A stretch of DNA of 64,000 bases, from NCBI RefSeq assembly GCF_040361275.1, contig NZ_APNH01000003.1, forward strand, positions 558,001-622,000. Direction: 5' to 3'. Positions 26,028 to 36,300 of this stretch are shown here, piece by piece. The notes below the pieces were generated by a model. It searched no databases. It was not told the DNA's origin and saw only the letters and a list, made by a program, of their open reading frames with translations. The DNA comes from Salinisphaera sp. T31B1. Lineage in GTDB: Bacteria > Pseudomonadota > Gammaproteobacteria > Nevskiales > Salinisphaeraceae. Position numbers and translations under genes: made by a program. Position 1 is the first letter of the stretch. Every line of letters begins with the position of its first letter.

Positions 26028-26825
26028 TTACTTGGCGTCGTGCAAGTGCTCCATGAGCAGTGCCAGACGGTCGCCCAGATGCTGGTCGGCGGCCTTGGCC
26101 ATGGCACGCGCGACTTCGGGCAGCACGGCCATCTCGACCAGCGGCCTGAAACGCCAGACCAGATCGGCTAGCTCAGGCATGTCGTCCGGCGGTGGCAACT
26201 GACCTTCGCCGTAGCGGTCGAACACATGAATCGCGACCAGCCGCACCATTTCATCGGCGGCCTGCTCGACGTTGCGGCGAAGATAGGCCACGACATCCAG
26301 CATCTCTTCGAGCGGGATGCCCACCTTCACCAACTCCGCGCCGGCATGCAGCATCCGCGGGCTGGGGATGCGGTAGCGCATGCCCTCGGGGCGGATCACA
26401 TCCAGTTCGACCGCCTTTTTCAGCGCACGCCGAGAAAAGTTGCCGCTGAATTTCTTGAGCAGCTGCGGCATGGTCATGTAGTCGGGCACTTCGTCCGACC
26501 AAGGGCTGGCCACGGCGGTTTCCAGACCGAGCAGGCTGCCGATATCGTTGCCGCGCTCCCAGCTTTCGATCAGCTCGCCGATATTGGACAACGTATAACC
26601 GCGTTCGAGCAGTCGGTTGATGATACGCAGACGCGACAGATGGGCATCGTTATAGATGCCCTTGCGCCCACGCCGTTCCGGTGGTGGCAGCAGCCCGCGA
26701 TCCTGGTAGGCACGAATATTACGCACGGTGCTGCCCGTCTCTCGGGCGAGCGCGTCGATCGAGAATTCGGGCGTGACGGTGTCGGCGGGCGCGGTTGCGC
26801 CGGTGGTGCTGGAAGCGCGTTTCAT
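26028..26825 (-). CDS. MerR-family transcriptional regulator
   Basis: A 265-residue regulator, longer than simple MerR proteins. The N-terminal winged HTH (residues about 20-90) contains FSIDALARETGSTVRNIRAYQDRGLL, then RLRIINRLLERGYTLSNIGELI, the classic MerR pattern. The C-terminal part (about 100-265) is a helical domain with no cysteines suited to metal sensing, so a small-molecule or lipid effector is more likely. It is transcribed toward the hydrolase operon with a 187-base gap that contains a palindrome, and it lies 72 bases downstream of ribB. Target genes are inferred only from position. Confidence 0.85.
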   Translation of the reverse strand: MKRASSTTGATAPADTVTPEFSIDALARETGSTVRNIRAYQDRGLLPPPERRGRKGIYNDAHLSRLRIINRLLERGYTLSNIGELIESWERGNDIGSLLGLETAVASPWSDEVPDYMTMPQLLKKFSGNFSRRALKKAVELDVIRPEGMRYRIPSPRMLHAGAELVKVGIPLEEMLDVVAYLRRNVEQAADEMVRLVAIHVFDRYGEGQLPPPDDMPELADLVWRFRPLVEMAVLPEVARAMAKAADQHLGDRLALLMEHLHDAK

Positions 26826-26897
26826 CGTCGAAGTTTAGCCCGCTCCGCGCACGGCGTCATCCGAGGCGCGCTGCGTTGTGCCACGGCGCCCGGCAGT

Positions 26898-27539
26898 TCA
26901 CGCACAGCGTGCGGTGCGCTCGGTGCGGTAGGCGGCGATCTCCTCGATGGTCAGCACCGGCATCCGATGCGTCTCGGCGTAGCGTTGAATGTCGTCGTTG
27001 CCGGCCATGGTGCCGTCGTCATTCATCAGCTCGCAGAGGACCGCGGCGGGTTTCAGCCCCGCGAGAATCGCCAGGTCGAGCGAACCTTCGGTATGGCCGC
27101 GGCGCTCCAGCACACCGCCTGCGCGTGCGCGCAACGGGAATACGTGACCGGGACTCACGATGGACACCGGGCCGTCGATCGATGCGACGGCTGCCTGGAT
27201 GGTGGTGACCCGATCGACTGCCGATACGCCCGTGGTGACGCCGCTGGCTGCTTCGATGGAGATGGTGAAGCCGGTGCCGTGACGGGCCTGGTTGTCGCGC
27301 ACCATGGGCGGCAGGTCGAGCGCGTCAACGCTGGCCCCGTCCAGCACCAGGCAGACGATGCCGCTACCGTCGCGGATCATCTTCACCATGGTGTCGACGG
27401 AAAGATTTTCGGCGGCGGCGACGATGTCGGCTTCGTTTTCGCGGTCGGCATCATCCAGCAGCAGGACCGGCTCGCCGGCCCGGTAGGCGGCAAGTGCGGC
27501 GGCGAGGCGCGGATGGCGGGTGGAATCGATTGATGGCAT
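26898..27539 (-). CDS. ribB: 3,4-dihydroxy-2-butanone 4-phosphate synthase (riboflavin synthesis)
   Basis: Converts ribulose 5-phosphate to the four-carbon precursor of riboflavin. It has 213 residues, matching single-domain RibB (E. coli 217), with no fused RibA domain. Motifs: [12 protein letters not shown] near residue 30 (metal and substrate loop), [12 protein letters not shown] near residue 85, [23 protein letters not shown] near residue 128 (catalytic region) and a C-terminal LMNDDGTMA near residue 167. Its mRNA carries an FMN riboswitch and a hairpin over the ribosome site, so it is repressed by FMN. It is separate from any larger rib operon in this window. Confidence 0.95.
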   Translation of the reverse strand: MPSIDSTRHPRLAAALAAYRAGEPVLLLDDADRENEADIVAAAENLSVDTMVKMIRDGSGIVCLVLDGASVDALDLPPMVRDNQARHGTGFTISIEAASGVTTGVSAVDRVTTIQAAVASIDGPVSIVSPGHVFPLRARAGGVLERRGHTEGSLDLAILAGLKPAAVLCELMNDDGTMAGNDDIQRYAETHRMPVLTIEEIAAYRTERTARCA

Positions 27540-27572
27540 GAAACGTCCTCATATGAGACAGACAACGTTTCA
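27539..27572 (-). promoter_or_regulatory. Ribosome-site-sequestering hairpin of the ribB leader
   Basis: Perfect 8-bp arms TGAAACGT (27565-27572 side) and ACGTTTCA (27539-27546 side) with an 18-base loop. On the ribB strand the Shine-Dalgarno-like GAGGA sits in the loop and the A of the ATG lies in the stem. This is the expected position for a sequestering element driven by the FMN riboswitch just upstream. Confidence 0.6.
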
Positions 27573-27625
27573 GGGCAGCAGCGCACTCGGCAATTGCGTG
27601 CGAAAGGCCGGCCGCAGCCGCCAAG

Positions 27626-27768
27626 CGTCTTCTTTCATCCGGACTGTAACCGTCGGCTCTGGCATCGCACCAGATCTGCTGACCTCCGGTCGAATGAGCG
27701 GAGCGCTCGCGGGCTCGTCGAATGATCGACATACCGCCGGTGGGGAATTGCACCCCGCCCTGAAGACG
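27626..27768 (-). ncRNA. FMN riboswitch (RFN element) controlling ribB
   Basis: On the minus strand the conserved segments appear in order: CTTCAGGGCGGGGTGCAATTC, CCCACCGGCGGTAT, the variable stem region GCGAGCGCTC, GGTCAGCAGATCTGGTG, GATGCCAGAGCCGACGG and TACAGTCCGGATGAAAGAAG. These match the FMN-binding consensus. The first and last segments pair to close the P1 stem (CTTC/GAAG). The element lies about 90 bases upstream of ribB. In other bacteria FMN binding switches off downstream translation or transcription. Confidence 0.95.
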
Positions 27769-27774
27769 GGCGTC

Positions 27775-27780
27775 AGTATA
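27775..27780 (-). promoter_or_regulatory. Candidate -10 box for the ribB transcript
   Basis: TATACT on the minus strand about 7 bases before the first conserved riboswitch base. The -35 region is not clear (TTCGAT 15 bases upstream is the best fit). Confidence 0.35.
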
Positions 27781-28043
27781 GCCTATCGTCGTTGTATCGA
27801 ACAGACATTCACACCGGTGGCCACGCGCGGAGGTGAGCCTCGTATAGGCCGTATAGACCTTGAACAACCCAGAATACGACACGATCACGCCTGAGCACGA
27901 CGCGGCGACGCGTTCGCCGCAACTGGCCGGGGCGTAATCCCTCTACCTGGTTCGACAGGTGGGCACGCCGGACCGGGCTCGCAAGCCGGCGCAACACGTC
28001 CTAACATCGGCGGCCCATTCGCCGAATCTTCGAGGGCAGGGCG

Positions 28044-29204
28044 ATGACCCCGAGTCTGGACAGCAAACTGCCGCGCGTCGGTACCACGATCTTCAGCGTG
28101 ATGAGTCAGCTCGCGGTGGAACACGATGCGGTGAATCTCGGCCAGGGCTTTCCGGATTTCGAACCACCGGCCGCGCTCACCGAGGCGTTGTCGCGTGCGA
28201 TGGCCGACGGCCACAACCAGTATCCACCGGGCATCGGGTTGGCCGCTCTACGTGAGCAGATCGCGATCAAGACCGAAGCGCTGTACGGTCGGCCGACCGA
28301 TCCGGCGGCCGAGGTGACGGTGACCTCGGGTGCCACCGAGGCGATCTTCGCCGCGATCGCCGCGGTCGTACGTGCGCACGATGAAGTCATCGTGCTCGAC
28401 CCGGCCTACGACTGCTACCAGCCGGCTATCGAGCTGCAGAATGCACGGGCAGTGCGCGTCCCGCTGCAACGGCCGGGTTTTACGGTCGACTGGCAACGCG
28501 TGGCCGATGCCATCACGGCACGGACGCGGCTAATTATCATCAATTCGCCCCACAACCCCACGGGCGCGGTATTCGGGCCCGACGATCTGACCGCGCTGGC
28601 CGAGGTCCTGCGGGGGACCGGAGTATGGGTACTGTCCGACGAGGTCTACGAGCACATGGTCTTCGACGGTGCGGCGCATCAGAGCGTCGGTCGTGTTCCG
28701 GAACTTGCCGCCCGCAGCTTCATCGTCAGCTCGTTCGGAAAGACCTTTCACTGCACGGGCTGGAAAGTCGGGTACTGTATCGCCCCGCCGGCGCTGACCG
28801 TCGAATTCCGCAAGGTCCATCAATATCTGACGTTCGCCACGTTCGCGCCCGCGCAGTGGGCATTCGCGACGATCCTTTGTGACGAGCCACACCACTACCG
28901 CGATCTGTCAGGATTCTACCAGGCCAAGCGCGATGGCTTTCGCAGGCTGTTGGCCGATACCCCGTTGCAGTTGCTCGACGTCCCAGGGGGGTATTTTCAG
29001 CTGGTCGACTACTCGGCCGTGCGCGATATGGACGACGTGGCCTTCAGCCAGTGGCTGGTGCGCGTGGCCGGTGTAGCCACGGTGCCGCTCAGCCCGTTCT
29101 ACGATGACCCGCCGGCTACCCGGCTGGTGCGTCTGTGTTTTGCCAAGAACGAGGCCACGCTGACCGAGGGGGCACGCCGCCTGACCACGCTAGCCGGCGA
29201 TTAG
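28044..29204 (+). CDS. ybdL: PLP-dependent methionine aminotransferase, YbdL type
   Basis: A 386-residue class I/II aminotransferase, the same length as E. coli YbdL and similar throughout: KLPRVGTTIFSVMS, NLGQGFPDFEPP, the PLP-lysine motif SSFGKTFHCTGWKVGYC (Lys near residue 233), FRKVHQYLTF and IRLCFAK-like VRLCFAKNEATL at the end. YbdL-type enzymes transaminate methionine and related amino acids, so it may serve methionine salvage. It is divergent from the ribB transcript and ends in a shared bidirectional terminator. No methionine-salvage operon is adjacent. Confidence 0.87.
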   Translation: MTPSLDSKLPRVGTTIFSVMSQLAVEHDAVNLGQGFPDFEPPAALTEALSRAMADGHNQYPPGIGLAALREQIAIKTEALYGRPTDPAAEVTVTSGATEAIFAAIAAVVRAHDEVIVLDPAYDCYQPAIELQNARAVRVPLQRPGFTVDWQRVADAITARTRLIIINSPHNPTGAVFGPDDLTALAEVLRGTGVWVLSDEVYEHMVFDGAAHQSVGRVPELAARSFIVSSFGKTFHCTGWKVGYCIAPPALTVEFRKVHQYLTFATFAPAQWAFATILCDEPHHYRDLSGFYQAKRDGFRRLLADTPLQLLDVPGGYFQLVDYSAVRDMDDVAFSQWLVRVAGVATVPLSPFYDDPPATRLVRLCFAKNEATLTEGARRLTTLAGD

Positions 29205-29221
29205 AAGACGGCTGAAACAAA

Positions 29222-29247
29222 AAGACCCCGGCCTTTGCCGGGGTCTT
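29222..29247. terminator. Bidirectional intrinsic terminator
   Basis: Perfect 11-bp stem AAGACCCCGGC / GCCGGGGTCTT with a CTTT loop, between the convergent aminotransferase and ferritin-like genes. A run of A's on the left gives T's for the minus-strand transcript. Confidence 0.9.
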
Positions 29248-29287
29248 ATGCGATGGTCAGCGCAGCCGCCGACCATGAGTGCGGGTG

Positions 29288-30439
29288 TCAGCTGTTGCTG
29301 TCCGTGTCCATATCGTCCGACATGCTCGAACCGCTGTTGTCGGCGCTATCAACGAGCGTGCCGTTGGCGCCCATCGGGAAGAACGAAGTGCCGGGTACCG
29401 TGCCCATGCTCGGCCCGACCGCCATCGGCGTCAGATAGGCGATGTTAAGCACCTGTTGCGGCGTACGCGAGAAGGTGATGCCATTGCTGTCGGTCGGCAC
29501 GATGTTGGTCGAGTCGTACTCGGTACCGTAGATCGTGACCGTATCGTATTCGTCCTGACCGATACCCTGGTCGAGGTCGTCGTCACCGTCGAGGCTGTCT
29601 CGAGCATCCGAGATCGCATCGACCACCTGCGAGACGGTCAGATTGGTGCCGTTGACCGACAGGGCGGTTTCATCGCCGCGCGACAGCAATATCGTGCGTA
29701 TCAGTCCGGCATGGTAGGCCTCGACCGAAAGAATGCCGGCCGCGGCCGTCAGATAGTCGCGGTTGCGGATGAACTGCGCGCCGCCCTTGTATGCGGTGAC
29801 GCCGACGTCCTCGAAGATGAAGGCACCCAGTAGAAATGCCAGCGGCGAGCCGAACGGGTCGAACGTAAAACCATCGGGCGGCGTGATACCCGCGCCTTGG
29901 AGCGCGGCACTCGCGGCTGCCGTAAACGAGCTCTGCAGATTGATCTGCGGCCGGGCGACCTTGCCGGAGCTTAGTGCGCCGCGCAGAAACTGCACGTGAT
30001 GCAGTTCGTCGGCGGCAATCTCGGCCGCGTACCGAGCGATCAGCGGCTCGCCCGAAAAATCGACCTGAGAGCCGCCGGTTACATCGCCCGGCGTACCCGT
30101 GCCGTCGATATCGCTGCCACCGAGCCCGGCACCCGTCACCGCACGCAAATAAAACTCAGCTTCGAGATATTCGAGATTGAGTGCGAAGTTCAATACCGCC
30201 TGGTCCGAAGGGCCATTGATCACGATGGTGTTCGGATCGTTGTCGCCGCCGTTGTCCTGCGCAGTCGCGACATTGTTATCGTCGCTGCAGGCCGCCAGGA
30301 ATGCGCTGCCCAGCAGGCCGGCCGAGAACATGCCTGTGTTGGTTAGAAAGCGTCGCCGCGCGTTACTGATTGGGCGCCCTGTGGTGGCGTCGATGATGTT
30401 GGCTTGATCGCTTTTCGTGTTCTTGGCGTCTTGGGTCAT
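29288..30439 (-). CDS. Secreted ferritin-like protein (Ferritin_2 / desiccation-related type)
   Basis: A 383-residue exported protein. The N-terminus has a twin-arginine-like [10 protein letters not shown] followed by a hydrophobic segment and a lipobox-like AAC near residue 51, so it may be Tat-exported and lipidated. The mature part has a ferritin-like four-helix domain (about residues 85-260) with [28 protein letters not shown] and [14 protein letters not shown]. This pattern is known from ferritin-like domain proteins related to plant desiccation protein PCC13-62. The C-terminal about 100 residues are acidic and end in a Ser/Asp/Met tail ([13 protein letters not shown]). Metal binding and function are not established. 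A strong AAGGGAGA ribosome site precedes the ATG. Confidence 0.85.
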   Translation of the reverse strand: MTQDAKNTKSDQANIIDATTGRPISNARRRFLTNTGMFSAGLLGSAFLAACSDDNNVATAQDNGGDNDPNTIVINGPSDQAVLNFALNLEYLEAEFYLRAVTGAGLGGSDIDGTGTPGDVTGGSQVDFSGEPLIARYAAEIAADELHHVQFLRGALSSGKVARPQINLQSSFTAAASAALQGAGITPPDGFTFDPFGSPLAFLLGAFIFEDVGVTAYKGGAQFIRNRDYLTAAAGILSVEAYHAGLIRTILLSRGDETALSVNGTNLTVSQVVDAISDARDSLDGDDDLDQGIGQDEYDTVTIYGTEYDSTNIVPTDSNGITFSRTPQQVLNIAYLTPMAVGPSMGTVPGTSFFPMGANGTLVDSADNSGSSMSDDMDTDSNS

Positions 30440-30941
30440 GGCCGAGTCTCCCTTATAGATTTAATGATGCGGGCTGGTTTGGCCCGGTCGCACAGCAAGC
30501 TAGCGCACCCCAGGCCGCCGGACGTACCGGCATCGGCGACCCCGTATAGCGTTGGGGGTAATTCACCGTACTACCGATTTCCGAAACTAGCACAGACGTT
30601 TACCTCGGCGGCGAATAGAATCACGGTGCTGGCCGGTTACCGGCAGGTAGCGTGCGTGTATTTGCCATCAATCAGATTGGTCAAAAATTCCCAAACTACT
30701 GAAAACGATAATTTTTAAGCCGGGCTTAATATAAGAATTAGTTATTGCAAAAGTAGATACAAAAAGAAAATAAAATGCTCGAAAGTCTTTGACGGCGGGT
30801 GTTCGGCCGGTCAGCCGGCAACAGGTGGACGGCAGGCCTCGGCGTGGCCGGGCGGTGGCGGTCACGGATCGCCGTGTTGCCCGGCAGAACGCTTTGCTAG
30901 ACAATGGCCAGCCTTTGTCAAGCCGCGCCAGAGGTTCACCG
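30440..30941. other. Intergenic region with AT-rich island, no gene seen
   Basis: About 500 bases between the divergent ferritin-like gene and tkt. Roughly 30670-30785 is strikingly AT-rich against the GC-rich genome and includes a 15-bp palindrome (TTAAGCC-G-GGCTTAA at 30715-30729). The rest is GC-rich; a frame open from 30789 is only the 5' extension of tkt. It probably holds divergent promoters. Confidence 0.6.
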
Positions 30942-32948
30942 ATGCCCGCACGCCGCGATCTCGCCAACGCCATTCGCATTCTTGCTATGGATGCAGTGGA
31001 GCAAGCCACATGTGGTCATCCGGGCATGCCCATGGGCATGGCAGATATAGCCGAGGTGTTGTTCAACGATCATCTGAAGATCAACCCGGCCAACCCCGAC
31101 TGGGTCGACCGTGATCGGTTTCTGTTGTCCAACGGCCATGGCTCGATGCTGCAATACGCGGCCCTGCATCTGGCCGGCTACGATCTGTCGATCGACGATC
31201 TGCGCGATTTTCGGCAACTCCATTCGAAAACGCCGGGCCACCCTGAGAACTTCATGACGCCGGGGGTGGAGACTACAACTGGGCCGCTCGGACAAGGGTT
31301 GGCCAACGCGGTCGGCATGGCGCTAGCCGAAGCCGCGCTGGCCGCACGGTTCAACCATGATGACGCCGCGATCGTCGACCACTACACCTGGTGCTTCACC
31401 GGCGACGGCTGCCTGATGGAGGGCATCTCGCACGAGGCATGTTCGCTGGCGGGCACGCTGGGGCTCGGCAAGCTGGTGGTGTTCTACGACGACAACGGGA
31501 TATCGATCGACGGCGAGGTCGACGGCTGGTTCACCGACGATACCCCGGCACGCTTCGAAGCCTATGGCTGGCAAGTCGTACGAAACGTCGACGGCCACGA
31601 CGCTGACGAGATCAACACCGCCATCCAGACGGCCAAGAAGGAAACACGCAAGCCGACCTTGATCTGCTGCAAGACGGTGATCGGCTGGGGGTCGCCCAAT
31701 AAGAAAGGGACCGCCGGTATCCATGGTGCCGCGCTCGGCGACGACGAGATCACCGCGGCCCGTGCCGAACTCGGCTGGCCGGACGAAACGCGTTTTGCCG
31801 TGCCCGACGATATCTATGCCGGCTGGGATCGTCGCGAGGACGGGGCGGCCGCAGAGAAGACCTGGCTCGACGGTTTCAACGCCTACCGGCAAGCGCATCC
31901 GCAGGACGCGGCCGAATTCGAGCGCCGCATGGCCGGCGACATGCCGGAGAACTGGTCGGCGTTGTGTCGCGCATTCATCGAAAAGACACAGGCCGAGGGC
32001 AAGCGTACCGCCACCCGCAAATCTTCGAAGACGGCCATCGGTGCCTATGCAGCCGCACTCCCGGAACTGATCGGCGGTTCTGCCGACCTGTCGGGCTCCA
32101 ACGGGACGGACTTTGACGGCCATCGTGCGCTCAGTGCCGACGACTACACCGGCAACTACGTGTACTACGGCGTGCGTGAGTTCGCCATGACCGCGATCAC
32201 GAACGGGCTGAGCCTCCACGGTGGGTTCACGCCGTTCGGTGCAACCTTCCTGACGTTCTCCGACTACGCACGCAACGCCGTGCGCATGGCCGCACTCATG
32301 CGCTCGCGCAATATTCTCGTCTACACCCACGATTCGATCGGTTTGGGCGAAGACGGCCCGACGCATCAGGCAGTCGAGCATATCGCCAGCCTGCGCCTCA
32401 TCCCGAACCTGCATGTCTGGCGGCCGGGTGACGACGTCGAGACCGCGGTGGCCTGGCAGGCCGGCATAGAACGCAGCAACGGCCCTACCGCGATCGCGCT
32501 GTCGCGCCAGGATGTCGATCATCAGCCGCGCACGGAAGAGCAGGTTGCAGCGATTGCCCAGGGCGGCTATGTCCTGCGCGATAGCGATGCCGGGGAACCG
32601 GCGGCACTCATTATGGCCACGGGCTCGGAGCTGGAGCTGGCCGTCGGCGCCGCCGACCGTCTGGCGGCCGAGGGCGTGGCCGTACGGGTCGTGTCCATGC
32701 CTTGTCTGGATATCTTTTACGAGCAGCCGGCGGCGTATCGCGAATCGGTGCTGCCGGCGGCTGTGACCGCTCGTGTGGCGGTCGAGGCCGGCGTGTCCGA
32801 CAGCTGGTACCGCCTGGTCGGGGCGACCGGCGCGGTCGTGGGCGTCGACGAGTTCGGTTCGTCAGCGCCGGCCGAGGATGTTTACCGCGAACTCGGGGTG
32901 ACCGTCGAGGCCGTGGTGGCGGCGGTCCAGCGCCAGCTCGGCGACTGA
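30942..32948 (+). CDS. tkt: Transketolase
   Basis: Thiamine-diphosphate enzyme of the pentose phosphate pathway, moving two-carbon ketol units. 668 residues, the usual length. Motifs: [25 protein letters not shown] at the N-terminus, the TPP-binding [13 protein letters not shown] near residue 157, and [13 protein letters not shown] near residue 464. The start at 30942 is chosen over 30789 because it gives the normal N-terminus and has GAGG 6 bases before it. It is followed by gap and pgk, a common arrangement in gammaproteobacteria. The gapless catalytic residues suggest a working enzyme. Confidence 0.96.
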   Translation: MPARRDLANAIRILAMDAVEQATCGHPGMPMGMADIAEVLFNDHLKINPANPDWVDRDRFLLSNGHGSMLQYAALHLAGYDLSIDDLRDFRQLHSKTPGHPENFMTPGVETTTGPLGQGLANAVGMALAEAALAARFNHDDAAIVDHYTWCFTGDGCLMEGISHEACSLAGTLGLGKLVVFYDDNGISIDGEVDGWFTDDTPARFEAYGWQVVRNVDGHDADEINTAIQTAKKETRKPTLICCKTVIGWGSPNKKGTAGIHGAALGDDEITAARAELGWPDETRFAVPDDIYAGWDRREDGAAAEKTWLDGFNAYRQAHPQDAAEFERRMAGDMPENWSALCRAFIEKTQAEGKRTATRKSSKTAIGAYAAALPELIGGSADLSGSNGTDFDGHRALSADDYTGNYVYYGVREFAMTAITNGLSLHGGFTPFGATFLTFSDYARNAVRMAALMRSRNILVYTHDSIGLGEDGPTHQAVEHIASLRLIPNLHVWRPGDDVETAVAWQAGIERSNGPTAIALSRQDVDHQPRTEEQVAAIAQGGYVLRDSDAGEPAALIMATGSELELAVGAADRLAAEGVAVRVVSMPCLDIFYEQPAAYRESVLPAAVTARVAVEAGVSDSWYRLVGATGAVVGVDEFGSSAPAEDVYRELGVTVEAVVAAVQRQLGD

Positions 32949-33042
32949 TATGCACCACGAGTGATAGCGACACGCGAAAAGTAAACCGGCCACACGCGGT
33001 GAGCGCGTGCGGCTACCATCCATTCGATGACAAGAGGTAGTT

Positions 33043-34050
33043 ATGGCAGTCAAAGTCGGCATCAACGGATACGGGCGCATCGGCCGCAACGTGCTGCGTG
33101 CGTTGTATGAATCGGGCCGTACGAGTGAAATCGAGATCGTGGCGATCAACGACCTGGGCAATGCCCAGACCAACGCCCATCTGACCCAGTACGACACCGC
33201 GCACGGCCGGTTTCCGGGCGAAGTCTCGGTCGACGGCGACAATCTGGTCGTCAACGGCGACAAGATCAAGGTGCTCGCCGAGCGCAACCCGGCCGATCTG
33301 CCCTGGGGCGATCTGGGCGTCGACATCGTGCTCGAATGCACGGGCCTGTTCGCCAGCGAGGAGAAGGCCAGCGCGCATCTGAAGGGTGGCGCCAAAAAAG
33401 TGCTGATCTCCGCGCCCGCCGGCAAGATCAAGACCATCGTGTATGGCGTCAACCACGACACCATCGATGCCTCCGACAAGGTGATCTCCAACGCATCCTG
33501 CACCACCAACTGTCTCGCGCCGCTGGTCAAGCCGCTACACGAGGCCTTCGGACTGGAATACGGACTGATGAACACCATCCACTCGTACACCAACGACCAG
33601 GTGCTCACCGACGTGTATCACTCGGACCTGCGCCGGGCCCGTAGCGCTACCCAAAGCATGATTCCGACCAAGACGGGTGCGGCTGCCGCGGTGGGCCTCG
33701 TGCTGCCCGAACTGGACGGCAAGCTCGACGGGTTTGCGGTACGCGTGCCCACGATCAATGTGTCGATGGTCGATCTGACCGCCCAGGTTTCCAAGGAAAC
33801 CACGGTCGAGGAAGTCAACGCCGTGCTCAAGAAGGCCGCCGAAGGCGAACTCCGCGGCGTGCTGGCCTACTCGGAAGCCGAACTGGTCTCGCAGGATTAC
33901 AACCATGATCCGGTCTCCTCGACCGTCGATGCGCCGCTGACCAAGGTCGCCGGCGGCAAACTGATCAAGGTCTGTTCCTGGTACGACAATGAGTGGGGCT
34001 TTTCCAACCGCATGCTCGATACCGCGCTCGCGCTGGCCAACGCAGGCTGA
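33043..34050 (+). CDS. gap: Type I glyceraldehyde-3-phosphate dehydrogenase
   Basis: Oxidises and phosphorylates glyceraldehyde 3-phosphate in glycolysis, or runs in reverse in gluconeogenesis. 335 residues. NAD-binding NGYGRIGRN at residues about 7-15, the catalytic Cys in [11 protein letters not shown] near residue 152, the His in the HSYTNDQ segment, and NDL near residue 35, which favours NAD over NADP. The ribosome site AAGAGGT is close to the ATG. It is 94 bases after tkt and 42 bases before pgk, likely one operon. An erythrose-4-phosphate dehydrogenase role cannot be excluded, but the motif set fits glycolytic Gap. Confidence 0.95.
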   Translation: MAVKVGINGYGRIGRNVLRALYESGRTSEIEIVAINDLGNAQTNAHLTQYDTAHGRFPGEVSVDGDNLVVNGDKIKVLAERNPADLPWGDLGVDIVLECTGLFASEEKASAHLKGGAKKVLISAPAGKIKTIVYGVNHDTIDASDKVISNASCTTNCLAPLVKPLHEAFGLEYGLMNTIHSYTNDQVLTDVYHSDLRRARSATQSMIPTKTGAAAAVGLVLPELDGKLDGFAVRVPTINVSMVDLTAQVSKETTVEEVNAVLKKAAEGELRGVLAYSEAELVSQDYNHDPVSSTVDAPLTKVAGGKLIKVCSWYDNEWGFSNRMLDTALALANAG

Positions 34051-34092
34051 ACGCACGTCAACGACGGGACAAGGACGATCAAGGAACGCGAC

Positions 34093-35274
34093 ATGACTGT
34101 CATGCTGAAGATGGAGGACGTGGATCTGGCCGGCAAGCGCGTGCTGATCCGGCAGGATCTGAACGTGCCGTTCGCCAACGGTGAAGTCAGCTCCGCCGGA
34201 CGGCTCAAGGCCTCCGTGCCGACCATTCGTGCGGCGCTCGATGCGGGTGCTCGGGTGATGGTCATGTCGCATCTAGGTCGACCGAAGGAGGGCGAGCCGG
34301 ATAGCGAGCACAGCCTCGCGCCGGTCGCCCGCTACCTGTCGGAGCTGCTCAAAGTCGATGTGCCCCTGGTCACCGACTGGCTCGACGGCGTCGAGGTAGG
34401 CGAGGGCGAGGTCGTGATGTGCGAGAACGTGCGGTTCAACGTAGGCGAGAAAGCCAACGACGAGGCACTGTCACGCAGGATGGCCGCGCTATGCGACGTG
34501 TTCGTGATGGATGCCTTCGGGACCGCACATCGTGCCCAGGCGTCGACCGAAGGCGTGGCCCGCTATGCGCCGGTGGCCTGTGCAGGTCCGTTGCTGGCGG
34601 CCGAAGTCGACGCCCTCACGGCCGCACTGGGCGACCCCAAGCGGCCGCTGGTCGTGATCGTCGGCGGCTCCAAGGTATCGTCCAAGCTCGAGCTGCTCGA
34701 AAGCCTGGCCAACGTGGCCGATCAACTCATCGTCGGTGGGGGTATCGCCAACACGTTCCTGGCTGCGGCCGGGCACAATGTCGGTGCATCGCTATACGAG
34801 CCCGACCTGGTCGGCGCGGCGCGACTGATCGACCGTGAAATCCGTAGCCGTGGCGGTGAGATTCCGTTGCCCACGGACGTGGTCGCCGCGACCGAGGTTT
34901 CACCCGAGGCGCATCCGGAAGTGCGTCCGGTCAGCGAGGTCGAGAGCGACGAGATGATTCTCGACGTCGGTCCGGACAGCCGTGATCGCATCGCAGCCAT
35001 CCTGCAGGAGGCCGGTACCATCGTCTGGAACGGCCCGCTAGGGGTTTTCGAGATAGACCAGTTTGGTGGCGGCACGCATGTGCTGGCCCGGGCGATCGCA
35101 CGCAGCAGCGCGTTTTCCATTGCCGGCGGCGGCGATACGCTGGCGGCTATCGAGAAATACCGTATCGAGGACGACGTGTCCTATATCTCGACCGGTGGCG
35201 GCGCATTCCTTGAATTTCTGGAAGGCAAGACGTTGCCGGCCATTGCCGTACTGGAGCAGCGCGCCGAAGGGTGA
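34093..35274 (+). CDS. pgk: Phosphoglycerate kinase
   Basis: Transfers phosphate from 1,3-bisphosphoglycerate to ADP. 393 residues, normal length. Hallmarks: [17 protein letters not shown] near residue 20, SHLGRPKEG near residue 58, [12 protein letters not shown] near residue 114, [18 protein letters not shown] near residue 196 and the C-terminal nucleotide-binding [12 protein letters not shown] near residue 344. AAGGA precedes the ATG. Third gene of tkt-gap-pgk; fba or pyk does not follow here, and the next gene starts about 150 bases downstream. Confidence 0.96.
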   Translation: MTVMLKMEDVDLAGKRVLIRQDLNVPFANGEVSSAGRLKASVPTIRAALDAGARVMVMSHLGRPKEGEPDSEHSLAPVARYLSELLKVDVPLVTDWLDGVEVGEGEVVMCENVRFNVGEKANDEALSRRMAALCDVFVMDAFGTAHRAQASTEGVARYAPVACAGPLLAAEVDALTAALGDPKRPLVVIVGGSKVSSKLELLESLANVADQLIVGGGIANTFLAAAGHNVGASLYEPDLVGAARLIDREIRSRGGEIPLPTDVVAATEVSPEAHPEVRPVSEVESDEMILDVGPDSRDRIAAILQEAGTIVWNGPLGVFEIDQFGGGTHVLARAIARSSAFSIAGGGDTLAAIEKYRIEDDVSYISTGGGAFLEFLEGKTLPAIAVLEQRAEG

Positions 35275-35429
35275 ACGCAGGCGGCGCGACGGCCTGTCAG
35301 GGCGCGCCACGGGTCGATCCGTGTATGCTGCGTTCGATCGAAACAGTCATTTTGCTACGCGGCACCGGCTGGCCGTCGGGGCCATGCGCGTAGGTCCGTT
35401 AGCCAATATCCAATTCTGTGAACCAGCCT

Positions 35430-36284
35430 ATGAGCACGCAATTCACCGGCAGCGAACGCTATGTTGCCACCGACGATCTCAAACTCGCCGTCAACGCCGC
35501 GGCTACGCTCCAGCGCCCGCTGCTGATCAAGGGCGAGCCTGGAACCGGCAAGACAATGCTGGCCGAGGAAGTGGCCGCTGCATTGGGCAAGCCGCTGTTT
35601 CAGTGGCATATCAAGTCCACCACCAAGGCGCAGCAGGGGCTGTATGACTACGATGCGGTCTCGCGGCTGCGCGACTCGCAGCTCGGCGACGAAAAGGTCC
35701 ACGATATCGGCAACTACATCGTGCCCGGTCCGCTTTGGGAGTGTTTCGTCGCCGACGAGCAGCCGGTGCTGCTGATCGACGAGATCGACAAGGCCGATAT
35801 CGAATTTCCGAACGACCTGCTGCGCGAGATCGATCGCATGGCCTTCGATGTCTATGAAACACGCCAGACCATCGAGGCACGGCACCGGCCGATCATCATC
35901 ATCACCTCGAACAACGAAAAAGAACTGCCCGACGCGTTTCTTCGTCGCTGTTTCTTTCACTTCATCTCGTTTCCCGACAAGGAGACGATGCGCGAGATCG
36001 TCGACGTGCATTTTCCTGACATCAAGAAGAATCTCTTGGCAGCTGCCATGGACCTGTTCTTCGATGTTCGTGATGTGCCGGGCATCAAGAAAAAGCCGTC
36101 GACATCGGAGCTGCTCGACTGGCTGAAGCTGCTGCTCGCCGAGGACATTCCTGCCGAGGCCCTGCATTCGAAAGACGCGCGGGAGGCGTTGCCGCCGCTG
36201 CATGGGGCGCTGCTCAAGAACGAGCAGGATGTGCACTTGTTCGAGCGGCTGGCGTTCATGACCCGGCGCGGCGGCCGCAGCTAG
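35430..36284 (+). CDS. MoxR-type AAA+ ATPase
   Basis: A 284-residue AAA+ ATPase. Walker A GEPGTGKT near residue 36, Walker B LLIDEIDKAD near residue 113, sensor-1 region IIITSNNEKELPDAF near residue 154 with RRCFFHF following. The start at 35430 (MSTQFTG) gives the normal N-terminus; a GTG 12 bases upstream is possible. MoxR ATPases are thought to act as metal-insertion or assembly chaperones paired with VWA proteins. The next gene, 16 bases on, is such a partner. The client complex is not identifiable here. Confidence 0.92.
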   Translation: MSTQFTGSERYVATDDLKLAVNAAATLQRPLLIKGEPGTGKTMLAEEVAAALGKPLFQWHIKSTTKAQQGLYDYDAVSRLRDSQLGDEKVHDIGNYIVPGPLWECFVADEQPVLLIDEIDKADIEFPNDLLREIDRMAFDVYETRQTIEARHRPIIIITSNNEKELPDAFLRRCFFHFISFPDKETMREIVDVHFPDIKKNLLAAAMDLFFDVRDVPGIKKKPSTSELLDWLKLLLAEDIPAEALHSKDAREALPPLHGALLKNEQDVHLFERLAFMTRRGGRS

Positions 36285-36300
36285 GCGGGTTCGCCACGCC

